Positions 1-7,045 of a DNA stretch of 36,790 nt are shown here, piece by piece (position 1 is the first letter of the stretch; the number at the start of each line of letters is the position of its first letter). Location of the stretch: NCBI GenBank assembly GCA_022837205.1, contig JALHEL010000001.1:1-36790 (forward strand). Reading direction: 5' to 3'. A program made the translations under genes and the position numbers. Below the pieces are notes generated by a model. It was not told where the DNA came from and searched no databases. It was given only the letters and a program-made list of their open reading frames with translations. This DNA comes from Leptolinea sp. Its GTDB lineage: Bacteria; Chloroflexota; Anaerolineae; Anaerolineales; Anaerolineaceae.

Positions 1-1
1 A

Positions 2-608
2 ACCGGCGGAACGGTTGGAAAAATATTGGGAATGGATCATTGTATGAAGGGAGGAATCGGCCACGCCGCATGCGAACTCGAACCGGGGATTTGGGTAGGA
101 GCGATTGTCGCGGTTAATTCATTGGGTGATGTAGTGGATCCAGATAATCGTAACATTCTCGCCGGTGCCCGTCTGGTCGACGAAACCGCTGCTAACAAAA
201 ACGACAAAATATTATTTGCGGATACGCTGTCAATCTTGTCCGGAAAAACAAATCAGAAATCTTTGGAAACTGTTTCGGTAAATAATACCGTTATCGGTTG
301 TGTTTTGACAAATGTAAAGCTTTCAAAAGACGAGGCAAACAAATTGGCTCAATGCGGACAGAATGGATTGGTTCTCAGTATTCAACCCGCTCATACTATG
401 TTTGACGGGGATTCAACCCGCTCATACTATGTTTGACGGGGATACAATGTTTGCTGTCTCATCACAGAGAAAGAATGGAAACATTCATGCTGTTACGGCA
501 TTTGCACCGATCGTTGCTGCGCAAGCGATAGTAAATGCAATTCGATTTGCTGACTCAGTTGGTGGAATACCGGCTGCCAGAGATTTTTTATCTACTGAAA
601 GGGAATAA
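2..608 (+). pseudogene. P1-family (S58) aminopeptidase, 3' part, frame broken by a 31-bp duplication
   Basis: This is the C-terminal part of a P1/S58-family peptidase (L-aminopeptidase/D-esterase, DmpA-like), an N-terminal-nucleophile enzyme; the 5' end lies outside the window. Family blocks are visible: GGTVGKILGMDHCMKGGIG, then AIVAVNSLGDVVDP, then the NNTVIG region where the autocatalytic Thr is expected, and finally PAHTMFDGDTMFAV. An exact 31-bp tandem duplication (380-410 and 411-441) shifts the frame by +1, so the first frame ends at 436 while the rest of the family sequence continues to a TAA at 606-608 in another frame. Removing one copy restores a continuous gene. It is either a true mutant, a reversible slippage state, or an assembly error. 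It sits one base before the DegV gene, suggesting co-transcription. Confidence 0.8.
380..441. repeat. Exact 31-bp tandem duplication inside the peptidase gene
   Basis: Two identical, directly adjacent 31-bp copies (380-410 and 411-441), each beginning attcaacccgctc and ending gacgggg. Because 31 is not a multiple of three, the duplication shifts the reading frame within the conserved PAHTMFDGD block. The two shared bases AT after each copy make the exact boundary ambiguous by two bases. Confidence 0.95.
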
Positions 609-609
609 A

Positions 610-1458
610 ATGACACGCATTATAGGTGATACGACATCAGGATTAACTCCAGAACAAGCGAAAGAGATAGGCATCGATTATATTCCTCAAATTGTTATCT
701 TCGGTGATAAATCTTACCGTGACGATTATGAAATCGATCCAGTCACATTTGTAAAAATGTTGGAAGCATCGAAGGAACTGCCAAAGACAGCAGCACCACC
801 TCCTTCGCTTTATACCCCTATTTTTGAAAAACTCCGAGAAAATAAAGAAGATGCTTTGGTATTGGCTCCATCAGTTAAAGTGAGTGGTACTTATCGAAGT
901 GCGATGACAGCCAAGAATGATTTCCCTGATGTCGATATCCGCGTTATCGATACAGGTGTTGTCGGCGGTCCTGTGGCGATGGAATTAATCGAAGCGAAAA
1001 AAATGGCGGATCAGCATCGTTCGCTGGATGAAATCGAAAACTATATCAATTTATTAAATAAGAATGTTCGTTTTTATGCGGTTGTCGATACGCTTGAATA
1101 CCTTTATAAAGGAGGCAGAATCGGCGGAGCATCTAAACTTTTTGGCGACGCTTTACAAATTAAACCGATCCTCACCTTGAAAGACGGACAAGTTGAAGCT
1201 TTTGAAAAACAAAGGACTCAGAAGAAAGCCCTTTCACGTATTGTTGATTTGGTTCAAGCCGAATGTCCGAAGGGTGGGAATCATGGTCTAATCTCACTTT
1301 CTTTAAATGTGAATTTATGTCAAGAGGAATTGTCTTTCTTCAGAAAAGAATTTAAGGAACGTTTTGGATTTGAGAATGTTCCCGTTTTTAATGCTCCTCC
1401 TGCTTTTATGGTTCATGCGGGTCCCAGGGTCGTTTTGGTTTCATTTTTTACCATTTAA
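610..1458 (+). CDS. DegV family fatty-acid-binding protein (copy 1)
   Basis: A 282-residue DegV-family protein, the usual length. In Firmicutes these proteins bind fatty acids and hand them to fatty acid kinase FakA; no FakA is in this window, so the partner is unknown. Seen here: N-terminal TRIIGDTTSGLTPEQA, the lipid-site block KVSGTYRSA, DTGVVGGP, and the family signature YLYKGGRIGGASKLFGDALQIKP. The ATG at 610 is chosen because homologous sequence begins there and AAAGGGA lies just upstream; the frame is open back to 535, but that stretch overlaps the peptidase gene and has no family similarity. It follows the peptidase stop by one base and is closed by a terminator at 1477-1505. A second, divergent DegV lies at 20879-21739. 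Confidence 0.9.
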   Translation: MTRIIGDTTSGLTPEQAKEIGIDYIPQIVIFGDKSYRDDYEIDPVTFVKMLEASKELPKTAAPPPSLYTPIFEKLRENKEDALVLAPSVKVSGTYRSAMTAKNDFPDVDIRVIDTGVVGGPVAMELIEAKKMADQHRSLDEIENYINLLNKNVRFYAVVDTLEYLYKGGRIGGASKLFGDALQIKPILTLKDGQVEAFEKQRTQKKALSRIVDLVQAECPKGGNHGLISLSLNVNLCQEELSFFRKEFKERFGFENVPVFNAPPAFMVHAGPRVVLVSFFTI

Positions 1459-1476
1459 TATTTCTTAGTGATTTTC

Positions 1477-1505
1477 AAGCTGCCGTCATAGAACGGCAGC
1501 TTTTT
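1477..1505 (+). terminator. Rho-independent terminator after degV
   Basis: A perfect 10-bp stem AAGCTGCCGT/ACGGCAGCTT (1477-1486 with 1493-1502) closes a 6-nt loop and runs into a T tract to 1505. It lies 18 bases after the DegV stop and separates that unit from rpoD. Confidence 0.9.
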
Positions 1506-1518
1506 AATGAAAGTATAA

Positions 1519-1534
1519 TAGAATATATATTCTA
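1519..1534. other. 16-bp AT-rich palindrome upstream of rpoD
   Basis: A perfect palindrome with half-site TAGAATAT lies in the rpoD upstream region, about 90 bp before the candidate -35. It could be a protein-binding site, but such AT-rich palindromes also arise by chance, so no function is claimed. Confidence 0.3.
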
Positions 1535-1624
1535 AATTTGATATATTGTGGTATGATAAATAAGTGGCTATGCGCATTTTTAGATTTTTTTAAGGGAAAC
1601 CGTGAAAAAATCAAATTTTAGGGA

Positions 1625-1653
1625 TTGAATTTTATTAAAAATAAGTGTATTCT
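1625..1653 (+). promoter_or_regulatory. Candidate sigma-70 promoter of rpoD
   Basis: TTGAAT (1625-1630), a 17-bp spacer and TATTCT (1648-1653) match sigma-70 hexamers 4/6 and 4/6 at ideal spacing, placing a start near 1660 and a 5' leader of roughly 30 nt before the rpoD ATG. Other AT-rich matches exist in 1506-1691, so this is only the best-spaced one. Confidence 0.4.
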
Positions 1654-1691
1654 GTGTAGAGTACATTACTGATAGAGGATATCAAAACAAA

Positions 1692-2909
1692 ATGAAAGAA
1701 GACTTACTCAATATCGATGTTGATGAAGAAGATGATGATGAGAATTATCCGGCTATCGCCAGATTAATTGAGCTGGGCCGGCAGAAATCATACGTCACTA
1801 TAGACGATATACTCGCATTATTCCCGGATGCCGAACAAGATGTCGAACAACTTGAAGAGGCTTTTTCCGCATTGCTTAGCGCAGGAATTCCGTACTCGGA
1901 AGAGTCCAATCTGGAAGAACCTCCCGAAGAGGAAATTGACCTCGCCGAAGAAGAAAATGAGATCATTCCGAATATTTCAATGGATGATCTCGCCAATATA
2001 GATACCGATGATACGATCGGTCTTTACTTAAAAGAAGTCAGCCGAGTCCCATTGTTGACTGCGGATGAGGAAGTTGAACTTGCCCAACGTATTGAGCGCG
2101 GTAGAATGGCAAGAGAAGAACTTGCCCGAGTAAATGTCACTCCGGAACGTCGCTTGGAGCTTCGTAAGAGTATTGAAGACGGTTGGGCTGCCAGAGAGCA
2201 TTTAATTACCGCAAATTCCCGCTTGGTTATCAGCGTGGCCAAAAAATATATGGGAAGAGGTGTTCCTTTTCTCGATCTGATACAAGAAGGGAATATCGGT
2301 CTAATCAGAGCTACAAAGAAATTCGATTATAGACGAGGGCATAAATTCAGCACTTACGCAACATGGTGGATCCGTCAGGCAGTAACACGTGCTATTGCAG
2401 ATCAAGGAAGAACAATTCGAGTCCCCGTTCATATGGGCGACCAAATTAACAAATTACTGCGTGTACAACACCAACTGACGCAAAAATTGGGTCGCGATCC
2501 TTCTGTGGAAGAACTGGCGGATGCCTTGGATGTTCCCCCGAAGAAAGTCGAAAACATGATTCAAGTAGCGAGAAGACCGCTCTCTTTGGAGACACCTACC
2601 GATGATGAGGAAGATTCCGTCTTAGGCGATTTCATCGAAGATGAAGATGCTCCGGCGCCTGACGATACCGCTACTTATAATTTACTTAAAGAGCATTTAG
2701 ATGAAGTGCTGAATGGTTTGCCACCGAGAGAAGTTCGAATTCTGCAACTTCGGTATGGTTTGTTAGATGGGCAAGCGTATACTTTGGAAGAAGTCGGACG
2801 AAAGATGGGCGTAACGCGAGAACGTGTTCGCCAAATTGAAGCTCAGGCATTGAGTCGTCTGCGACATCCAACCGTTCGAAAGATCTTAAGAGACTATTTA
2901 GGTGATTAA
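1692..2909 (+). CDS. rpoD: Primary sigma factor SigA/RpoD
   Basis: The housekeeping sigma factor, 405 residues, that directs RNA polymerase to -35/-10 promoters. A region 1.1-like acidic N-terminus (about 15-100) is followed by region 1.2 (DTIGLYLKEVSRVPLLT, about 107-123), region 2 (about 175-245, with the -10-reading core FSTYATWWIRQAVTRAI and GRTIRVPVHM), region 3 (about 250-300) and region 4 (about 340-400, helix-turn-helix TLEEVGRKMGVTRERVRQIEAQAL). The intact region 1.1 and GRTIRVPVHM favour a primary factor over an alternative one. The non-conserved segment between 1.2 and 2 is short, as in SigA of Gram-positive type. It is transcribed alone, between a terminator upstream and a strong one downstream. 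Confidence 0.96.
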   Translation: MKEDLLNIDVDEEDDDENYPAIARLIELGRQKSYVTIDDILALFPDAEQDVEQLEEAFSALLSAGIPYSEESNLEEPPEEEIDLAEEENEIIPNISMDDLANIDTDDTIGLYLKEVSRVPLLTADEEVELAQRIERGRMAREELARVNVTPERRLELRKSIEDGWAAREHLITANSRLVISVAKKYMGRGVPFLDLIQEGNIGLIRATKKFDYRRGHKFSTYATWWIRQAVTRAIADQGRTIRVPVHMGDQINKLLRVQHQLTQKLGRDPSVEELADALDVPPKKVENMIQVARRPLSLETPTDDEEDSVLGDFIEDEDAPAPDDTATYNLLKEHLDEVLNGLPPREVRILQLRYGLLDGQAYTLEEVGRKMGVTRERVRQIEAQALSRLRHPTVRKILRDYLGD

Positions 2910-2912
2910 TTA

Positions 2913-2968
2913 ATCCAAACAAAAAGCCATTCAGCATTGATCTTGCTGAATGGCTTTTTTGTTTGGAT
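2913..2968 (+). terminator. Long rho-independent terminator after rpoD
   Basis: A stem of about 24 bp (2913-2936 with 2944-2968, one bulged T) closes a 7-nt loop. GC-rich core GCCATTCAGCA/TGCTGAATGGC is flanked by an A run on the left and a T run on the right, so it could act in both directions. It begins four bases after the rpoD stop. Confidence 0.92.
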
Positions 2969-3001
2969 ATTTCGTTTAAAATAAGAACGAAAGGAATTTA
3001 A

Positions 3002-4414
3002 TTGGCTAAGATAGAATTGAATGATTATCTCGGGAGAATTGATACGCTTGTGTCTGAAAGCAAATATGAACAGGCTGCATATCATTGTTTTTATCTTCTG
3101 AGACAATTTCCCAAATTATTATCCCTTTATAAATTATTGGGAAGAATATTCCTGGAAATGAATGAACTCAGACCTGCTCTGGATACTTATTCTCGGATCG
3201 TTTCTGCGGAGCCGGATAATTTTTTAAACCATTTAGCACTCGGTTTTATTTTCGAAGAATTAAAACTGCCGGATCAAGCCATATTTTTTTCGCAATCCGC
3301 TTTATTTTTGCAACCGGAAAATAAAGAGGTTGTCAGTTTATATCAGCGATTGCTCAGCCGGATGAAAAATTATCCCAATCCGGAAAGTTTTTCTCATTTA
3401 TTAGCGGGAATTCACTTTTATAACGAAAGAAACTATGAAAAAGCAATCAATGAGCTGCAAATTAATTCACTTGAAAGTTATCAGACCTTCGGATCTTTAT
3501 TTATCGGACTAAGTTTGTTTGAAAATCATCAAGAGGATGAGGGAATAAAATTGCTCCAAATCATTTTGGAAAAATCACCTTATCTTCAATCAGCATTACA
3601 GAAAACCGCCGTCTATTGGCAAAAAAAGAACCCTCAGCTTTTTATGAAATACCTCAATAGATTAATTGAATTAAATCCCGATTATTCCGAATATACCATA
3701 CAAGATAATCAATTAACCTGCGGGAATAATTCGATCCAAGTGATCTATCAGGAATGGACAGGTTTTCAAAACTCGAAATTGAGAACGGTTTGGCAACAGC
3801 CCGGGTCACATATTATCGAAAATGATCTTTCCGCATTACCTTCTTGGTTAAAATTATTGCCGGTTTGTCCGGATTTTCTTTATCAGACGAATAACCGGAA
3901 TGAAGAAGAAAATGTATTTTATTCTTCAGAAAGAAAGAAAATTTTATTGGAGGAAGATTCTTTCTTCCAAAGAGATTATTTTAAATCCCAAATTCCCGAA
4001 TCAGATAAGAATTCTCAAAAGCAGCGTGAGTCAACTGAGAAGGATCAAAAGATAGGAAAATCATCCCGCTCGACAAAAAGTTTAGATGATGCTTTTCACT
4101 GGCTGGAAAAAGTGGTCACCGAAGGGGTTGAAATAAAACAGGAAGGTACTGCCGAAAAACAATTTGATTCTGACCGTAAAGCGGATATAGATGAGTTTGA
4201 AAATGATCTCCAAAATAAGGAAGAAACAGAAATGGTTCGAAATGCATGGACATGTTTCAGCACCGGAAATCAAGTAGAAGGTATTCGACTTTATAAACAG
4301 TTACTTGAAAAACAAATAAAACCGGAAATGGTTCAAGAAGATTTGCAGAAACTTTTAATTCTTTTTCCGGAAAATGAAGAACTTCAAAAAATCATAAATG
4401 AAAGAGGGAAATAA
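3002..4414 (+). CDS. TPR-repeat protein of unknown function
   Basis: A 470-residue soluble protein without a signal peptide. Tetratricopeptide-like helical pairs fill about residues 20-120 (for example LLGRIFLEMNELRPALDTYS and LALGFIFEELKLPDQAIFFS) and again about 130-215; a C-terminal TPR-like pair sits at about 410-465. Between them lies a charged, low-complexity linker (about 325-390, rich in K, E, S). TPRs mediate protein-protein contacts; the partner is not evident. The start is TTG at 3002, supported by AAAGGAA at 2990-2996 five bases upstream; no ATG lies nearby in frame. The stop is two bases from the ndk ATG, so both are translated from one mRNA. Confidence 0.8.
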   Translation: MAKIELNDYLGRIDTLVSESKYEQAAYHCFYLLRQFPKLLSLYKLLGRIFLEMNELRPALDTYSRIVSAEPDNFLNHLALGFIFEELKLPDQAIFFSQSALFLQPENKEVVSLYQRLLSRMKNYPNPESFSHLLAGIHFYNERNYEKAINELQINSLESYQTFGSLFIGLSLFENHQEDEGIKLLQIILEKSPYLQSALQKTAVYWQKKNPQLFMKYLNRLIELNPDYSEYTIQDNQLTCGNNSIQVIYQEWTGFQNSKLRTVWQQPGSHIIENDLSALPSWLKLLPVCPDFLYQTNNRNEEENVFYSSERKKILLEEDSFFQRDYFKSQIPESDKNSQKQRESTEKDQKIGKSSRSTKSLDDAFHWLEKVVTEGVEIKQEGTAEKQFDSDRKADIDEFENDLQNKEETEMVRNAWTCFSTGNQVEGIRLYKQLLEKQIKPEMVQEDLQKLLILFPENEELQKIINERGK

Positions 4415-4416
4415 AA

Positions 4417-4875
4417 ATGGAAAAAACATTCGTATGTATCAAGCCTGATGGTGTTCAACGTGGATTAATCGGTGAAATTATTCAACGATTTGAAAATCGC
4501 GGGCTCATTCTTTGTGCCGCAAAATTTATGATAGTTTCGAAAGAATTCGCCGAACGTCATTATGCCGAACATATCGGGAAACCTTTTTACAACGGTTTAG
4601 TCAATTACATTACATCCGGTCCCGTTTTTGCAATGGTTTGGGAAGGTGAAGAAGCGGTGAAAGCGGTTCGCCAGACCGTCGGAGCTACAAAGCCTATTGA
4701 ATCGGCTCCCGGAACAATTCGCCACGATTTCAGCGCCAAAACGGACCGGAATCTTATCCATGCATCCGATTCTGTTACTACGGCTGAGCGTGAGATTAAC
4801 CTTTGGTTTGAACCGGATGAAATAGTTACCTGGGATAAAATCAGCTCTCCGTGGGTTTTCGGAAATAATTCTTAA
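4417..4875 (+). CDS. ndk: Nucleoside diphosphate kinase
   Basis: Transfers the gamma-phosphate of ATP to nucleoside diphosphates through a phosphohistidine. The protein has 152 residues, slightly longer than the usual 135-150. Seen: N-terminal TFVCIKPDGVQRGLIGEII, the YxxH-like block FAERHYAEHIGKPFYNGL, SGPVFAMVWEG, and the active-site block NLIHASDSVTTAEREI with His115. The AS after the active His replaces the more common GS. It is downstream of the TPR gene with a two-base gap and runs into dut on the opposite strand with no base between the two stop codons. Confidence 0.96.
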   Translation: MEKTFVCIKPDGVQRGLIGEIIQRFENRGLILCAAKFMIVSKEFAERHYAEHIGKPFYNGLVNYITSGPVFAMVWEGEEAVKAVRQTVGATKPIESAPGTIRHDFSAKTDRNLIHASDSVTTAEREINLWFEPDEIVTWDKISSPWVFGNNS

Positions 4876-5304
4876 TCAGATCGGTAAATGGATACCTCCT
4901 TCCGCTCCACGATCGGATTTTTCTTTAAATAAATCAGAAATTTGAACTTCCCGAACCTCGGGAGTCTCAATCGGGACAATCAACAATTGAGCGATTGCCT
5001 GTCCTTTCTCAATTTGAATTGTTTCGGTTTTAATATTAAATATCTTAATTTTGATTTCTCCCTGATAACCGGCATCAACTACCCCTCCTCCCAGCAGAAA
5101 ATTGCTGCCGCTTTTGAGAAAAATAAGTCCGACATAACCTTTCGGAATATCAACGGCTATGCCGGTACCGATCACATTAATTCCGTTTCCTTCAATTATT
5201 TTTGTCTCGGAAGCATATAAATCAAGTCCGGCATCATCGGAATGCTTCCGGCTGGGAAGAATCGAATCACAATTTATTTTTGCTGCATTAAGAACAGGTA
5301 TCAT
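4876..5304 (-). CDS. dut: dUTP diphosphatase (dUTPase) with atypical motif V
   Basis: Trimeric dUTPase hydrolyses dUTP to dUMP and pyrophosphate, keeping uracil out of DNA and feeding dTMP synthesis. At 142 residues it is near the family norm. Motif I DAGLDLYA (24-31), motif II KSGSN (64-68, with K in place of the usual R), motif III GVVDAGYQGEIK (74-85, catalytic Asp77) and motif IV GQAIAQLLI (101-109) are present. Motif V, usually RGxGGFGSTG, reads RGAEGGIHLPI and ends the protein, so the Phe that covers the bound nucleotide is not recognisable. The ATG at 5304 has AAAGGGG upstream. A TATAAT at 5349-5344 on this strand is a possible -10. Confidence 0.88.
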   Translation of the reverse strand: MIPVLNAAKINCDSILPSRKHSDDAGLDLYASETKIIEGNGINVIGTGIAVDIPKGYVGLIFLKSGSNFLLGGGVVDAGYQGEIKIKIFNIKTETIQIEKGQAIAQLLIVPIETPEVREVQISDLFKEKSDRGAEGGIHLPI

Positions 5305-5432
5305 TTTTCCCCTTTCCGATCTTTAAATCATTTAAGCAGTCTCATTATATTAAACTTTTTCAGAAATGTTGTCATATCTTTTTAAAATTCATTTGCAGAA
5401 AACAATTGTTTTCGATTAAAGTTGATGCATAT

Positions 5433-5510
5433 ATGAAACACACAGATTTCCGAAATTTTGTTGAATATATCGTAACGACTACGGGGACTACTCTGCTCTA
5501 TCTACCTTGA
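5433..5510 (+). CDS. Threonine-rich leader peptide of the ask-asd-hom operon
   Basis: A 25-codon reading frame (ATG 5433, TGA 5508-5510) whose second half reads VTTTGTTLLYLP: five of six consecutive codons (5475-5492) encode threonine. It ends 36 bases before a terminator hairpin that precedes an operon for the threonine branch of aspartate metabolism. This is the arrangement of the enterobacterial thrL attenuator. Weak point: I see no good Shine-Dalgarno sequence before the ATG. The peptide would have no function beyond the translation that senses charged tRNA-Thr. Confidence 0.68.
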   Translation: MKHTDFRNFVEYIVTTTGTTLLYLP

Positions 5511-5511
5511 A

Positions 5512-5573
5512 GAGGCGGATTCTTTACGAATTCAAATAAAACTAAGAGCTGCCTCAAAAGGGCAGCTTTTTTT
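5512..5573 (+). promoter_or_regulatory. Attenuator: mutually exclusive antiterminator and terminator
   Basis: The terminator stem AGCTGCC/GGCAGCT (5547-5553 with 5561-5567) is followed by a run of seven Ts (5567-5573) and ends 22 bases before the ask start. Its left arm can instead pair with GAGGCGG at 5512-5518 (with CTGCCTC at 5549-5555, seven pairs including one G-U), helped by a small nested ATTC/GAAT hairpin (5519-5522 with 5528-5531). A ribosome stalled on the Thr codons leaves 5512-5518 free, favouring antitermination; one that reaches the stop codon at 5508-5510 covers it, favouring termination. Confidence 0.68.
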
Positions 5574-5595
5574 ATATCGAAATGAGGTCTTTTTT

Positions 5596-7023
5596 ATGGA
5601 AAACACATCGATACCAAATCATATATTGGTCATGAAATATGGCGGAAGTTCCGTCGGTTCTCCTGTAGCAATGAAATCGGCAGTCAGAATTATCCGTGAA
5701 ACGAAAAAAGAGTATCCCAATCTTGTTGTGGTTACTTCTGCCATTTCAGGAGCCACCGATGCTCTGATAAAAAGCGCAACCGATGCTTCGTCAGGGAATT
5801 TAACCACCGCAGAAAAAACCGCTCATGAGCTTACTGCCAGACATCATGAATTGATTGACAAATTGGTCGAAGATCCGAAAATCTGGCTTCAATTAAAAAT
5901 GGATGTAAATCGTCTAATATCCGAATTTGTAAATTTATGCAATGCAATCAAGATTCTCGGAGAATTAAGTCCGCGCGCTTTAGATGCGGTTTCAAGTTTG
6001 GGAGAACGCTTGTCGGTTCGGATTTTATCGGCAGCGGTCGAGTCAGCCGGAATTAAGTCAAAACCGGTCGAATCAACTCAATTGATCATAACCGATGATG
6101 TTTATCAAAGCGCCTCTCCGGATATGGAATTAACCTCCGTTCGATGCAAAAAAGTCCTATATCCGATACTCAATGAAGGAATAACCCCGATTGTTACCGG
6201 ATTTATCGGCGCAACGAAAGAAGGATCCATTACCACTTTAGGGAGAGGAGGAAGCGATTATTCCGCTTCCATTATTGCAGTAGGATTGGAAGCGGAAGAA
6301 GTTTGGATTTGGACGGACGTGACCGGTGTCATGAGTGCCGATCCGCGAATTGTTCCCGATGCAAAGACAATTCCTGCATTAACCTATAATGAAGTTTCGG
6401 AAATGGCATATTACGGAGCGAAAGTACTCCATCCCAAGAGCGTCAAACCTTGTGTGGAAAATGGCATAAAGATGCGGATTTGCAATACGTTTGCACCACA
6501 GAGTCAAGGGACTATCTTGATTCACAATAATGACGCCGTGGATGTCGGTAAGATTAAAGCGGTTACAACGGCATCGGGATTTAAATTGATAACTGTTTCG
6601 GGTGCAGGAATGGATTCCGGAATGAATGCATCAGCCAAAATATTTAATGGATTTGTCGAAGCCGGAGTAAATGTCCCGATGGTGATTGAAAGTTCTTCAG
6701 AGCAATCATTGTGTTTTCCGATCGATATAAAAAAGGTGAATAAAGTTGAAAAAGTACTCAGAACCATTCTGGAGAAAGAAATTTCGCGAAAAGATATTGA
6801 TGAATTTGAAATCAGCGAACCGGTCGATATCTTAACCGTGATTTGTTCCGGACTTAAATCCCATCCGGAAGTAATCACGCAGGTATTAAGTAAATTAATC
6901 GAGAATCAATACAAAATCAAAGCTCTTTCTTACGGAGCCTCAGACGTATCATTGAATATTATTGTCAGTTCCTCCGATTCGATTTCAGCTCTCAAGGCGA
7001 TTCACCAATTGATTTCATTCTAA
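5596..7023 (+). CDS. lysC: Aspartate kinase
   Basis: Phosphorylates L-aspartate, the first committed step to lysine, methionine and threonine. The 475-residue monofunctional enzyme has the N-terminal kinase signature KYGGSSVGS (about 14-22), the AISGATDALI and SLGERLSVRIL blocks, the substrate site TLGRGGSDYSAS, and VTGVMSADPRIVPDA, followed by two C-terminal ACT-type regulatory regions (about 310-475). The start at 5596 follows GAGG at 5583. The C-terminal ACT pair suggests feedback inhibition by an end product, but which one cannot be read from sequence. First gene of a three-gene operon behind the threonine leader. The gene symbol is by function; thrA-type naming would also fit. Confidence 0.94.
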   Translation: MENTSIPNHILVMKYGGSSVGSPVAMKSAVRIIRETKKEYPNLVVVTSAISGATDALIKSATDASSGNLTTAEKTAHELTARHHELIDKLVEDPKIWLQLKMDVNRLISEFVNLCNAIKILGELSPRALDAVSSLGERLSVRILSAAVESAGIKSKPVESTQLIITDDVYQSASPDMELTSVRCKKVLYPILNEGITPIVTGFIGATKEGSITTLGRGGSDYSASIIAVGLEAEEVWIWTDVTGVMSADPRIVPDAKTIPALTYNEVSEMAYYGAKVLHPKSVKPCVENGIKMRICNTFAPQSQGTILIHNNDAVDVGKIKAVTTASGFKLITVSGAGMDSGMNASAKIFNGFVEAGVNVPMVIESSSEQSLCFPIDIKKVNKVEKVLRTILEKEISRKDIDEFEISEPVDILTVICSGLKSHPEVITQVLSKLIENQYKIKALSYGASDVSLNIIVSSSDSISALKAIHQLISF

Positions 7024-7045
7024 TCACATGAAAGGATATAAGATT

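Noticed and set aside
380..441. CRISPR repeat
   Set aside because: Two copies are adjacent without a spacer, lie inside a gene, and have no cas genes nearby.
535..609. A longer DegV start at 535 giving 307 residues
   Set aside because: The extra residues overlap the peptidase coding sequence and match nothing in the family; ATG 610 has a ribosome site and begins at the family's first conserved residues.
1583..1612. GATTTTTT/AAAAAATC inverted repeat upstream of rpoD
   Set aside because: AT-only arms with a 13-base loop are weak as a hairpin and frequent by chance in this AT-rich gap.
5305..5595. Lysine riboswitch upstream of aspartate kinase
   Set aside because: The space between dut and the leader is too short and shows none of the five-helix lysine riboswitch elements; the Thr-codon leader explains the terminator better.
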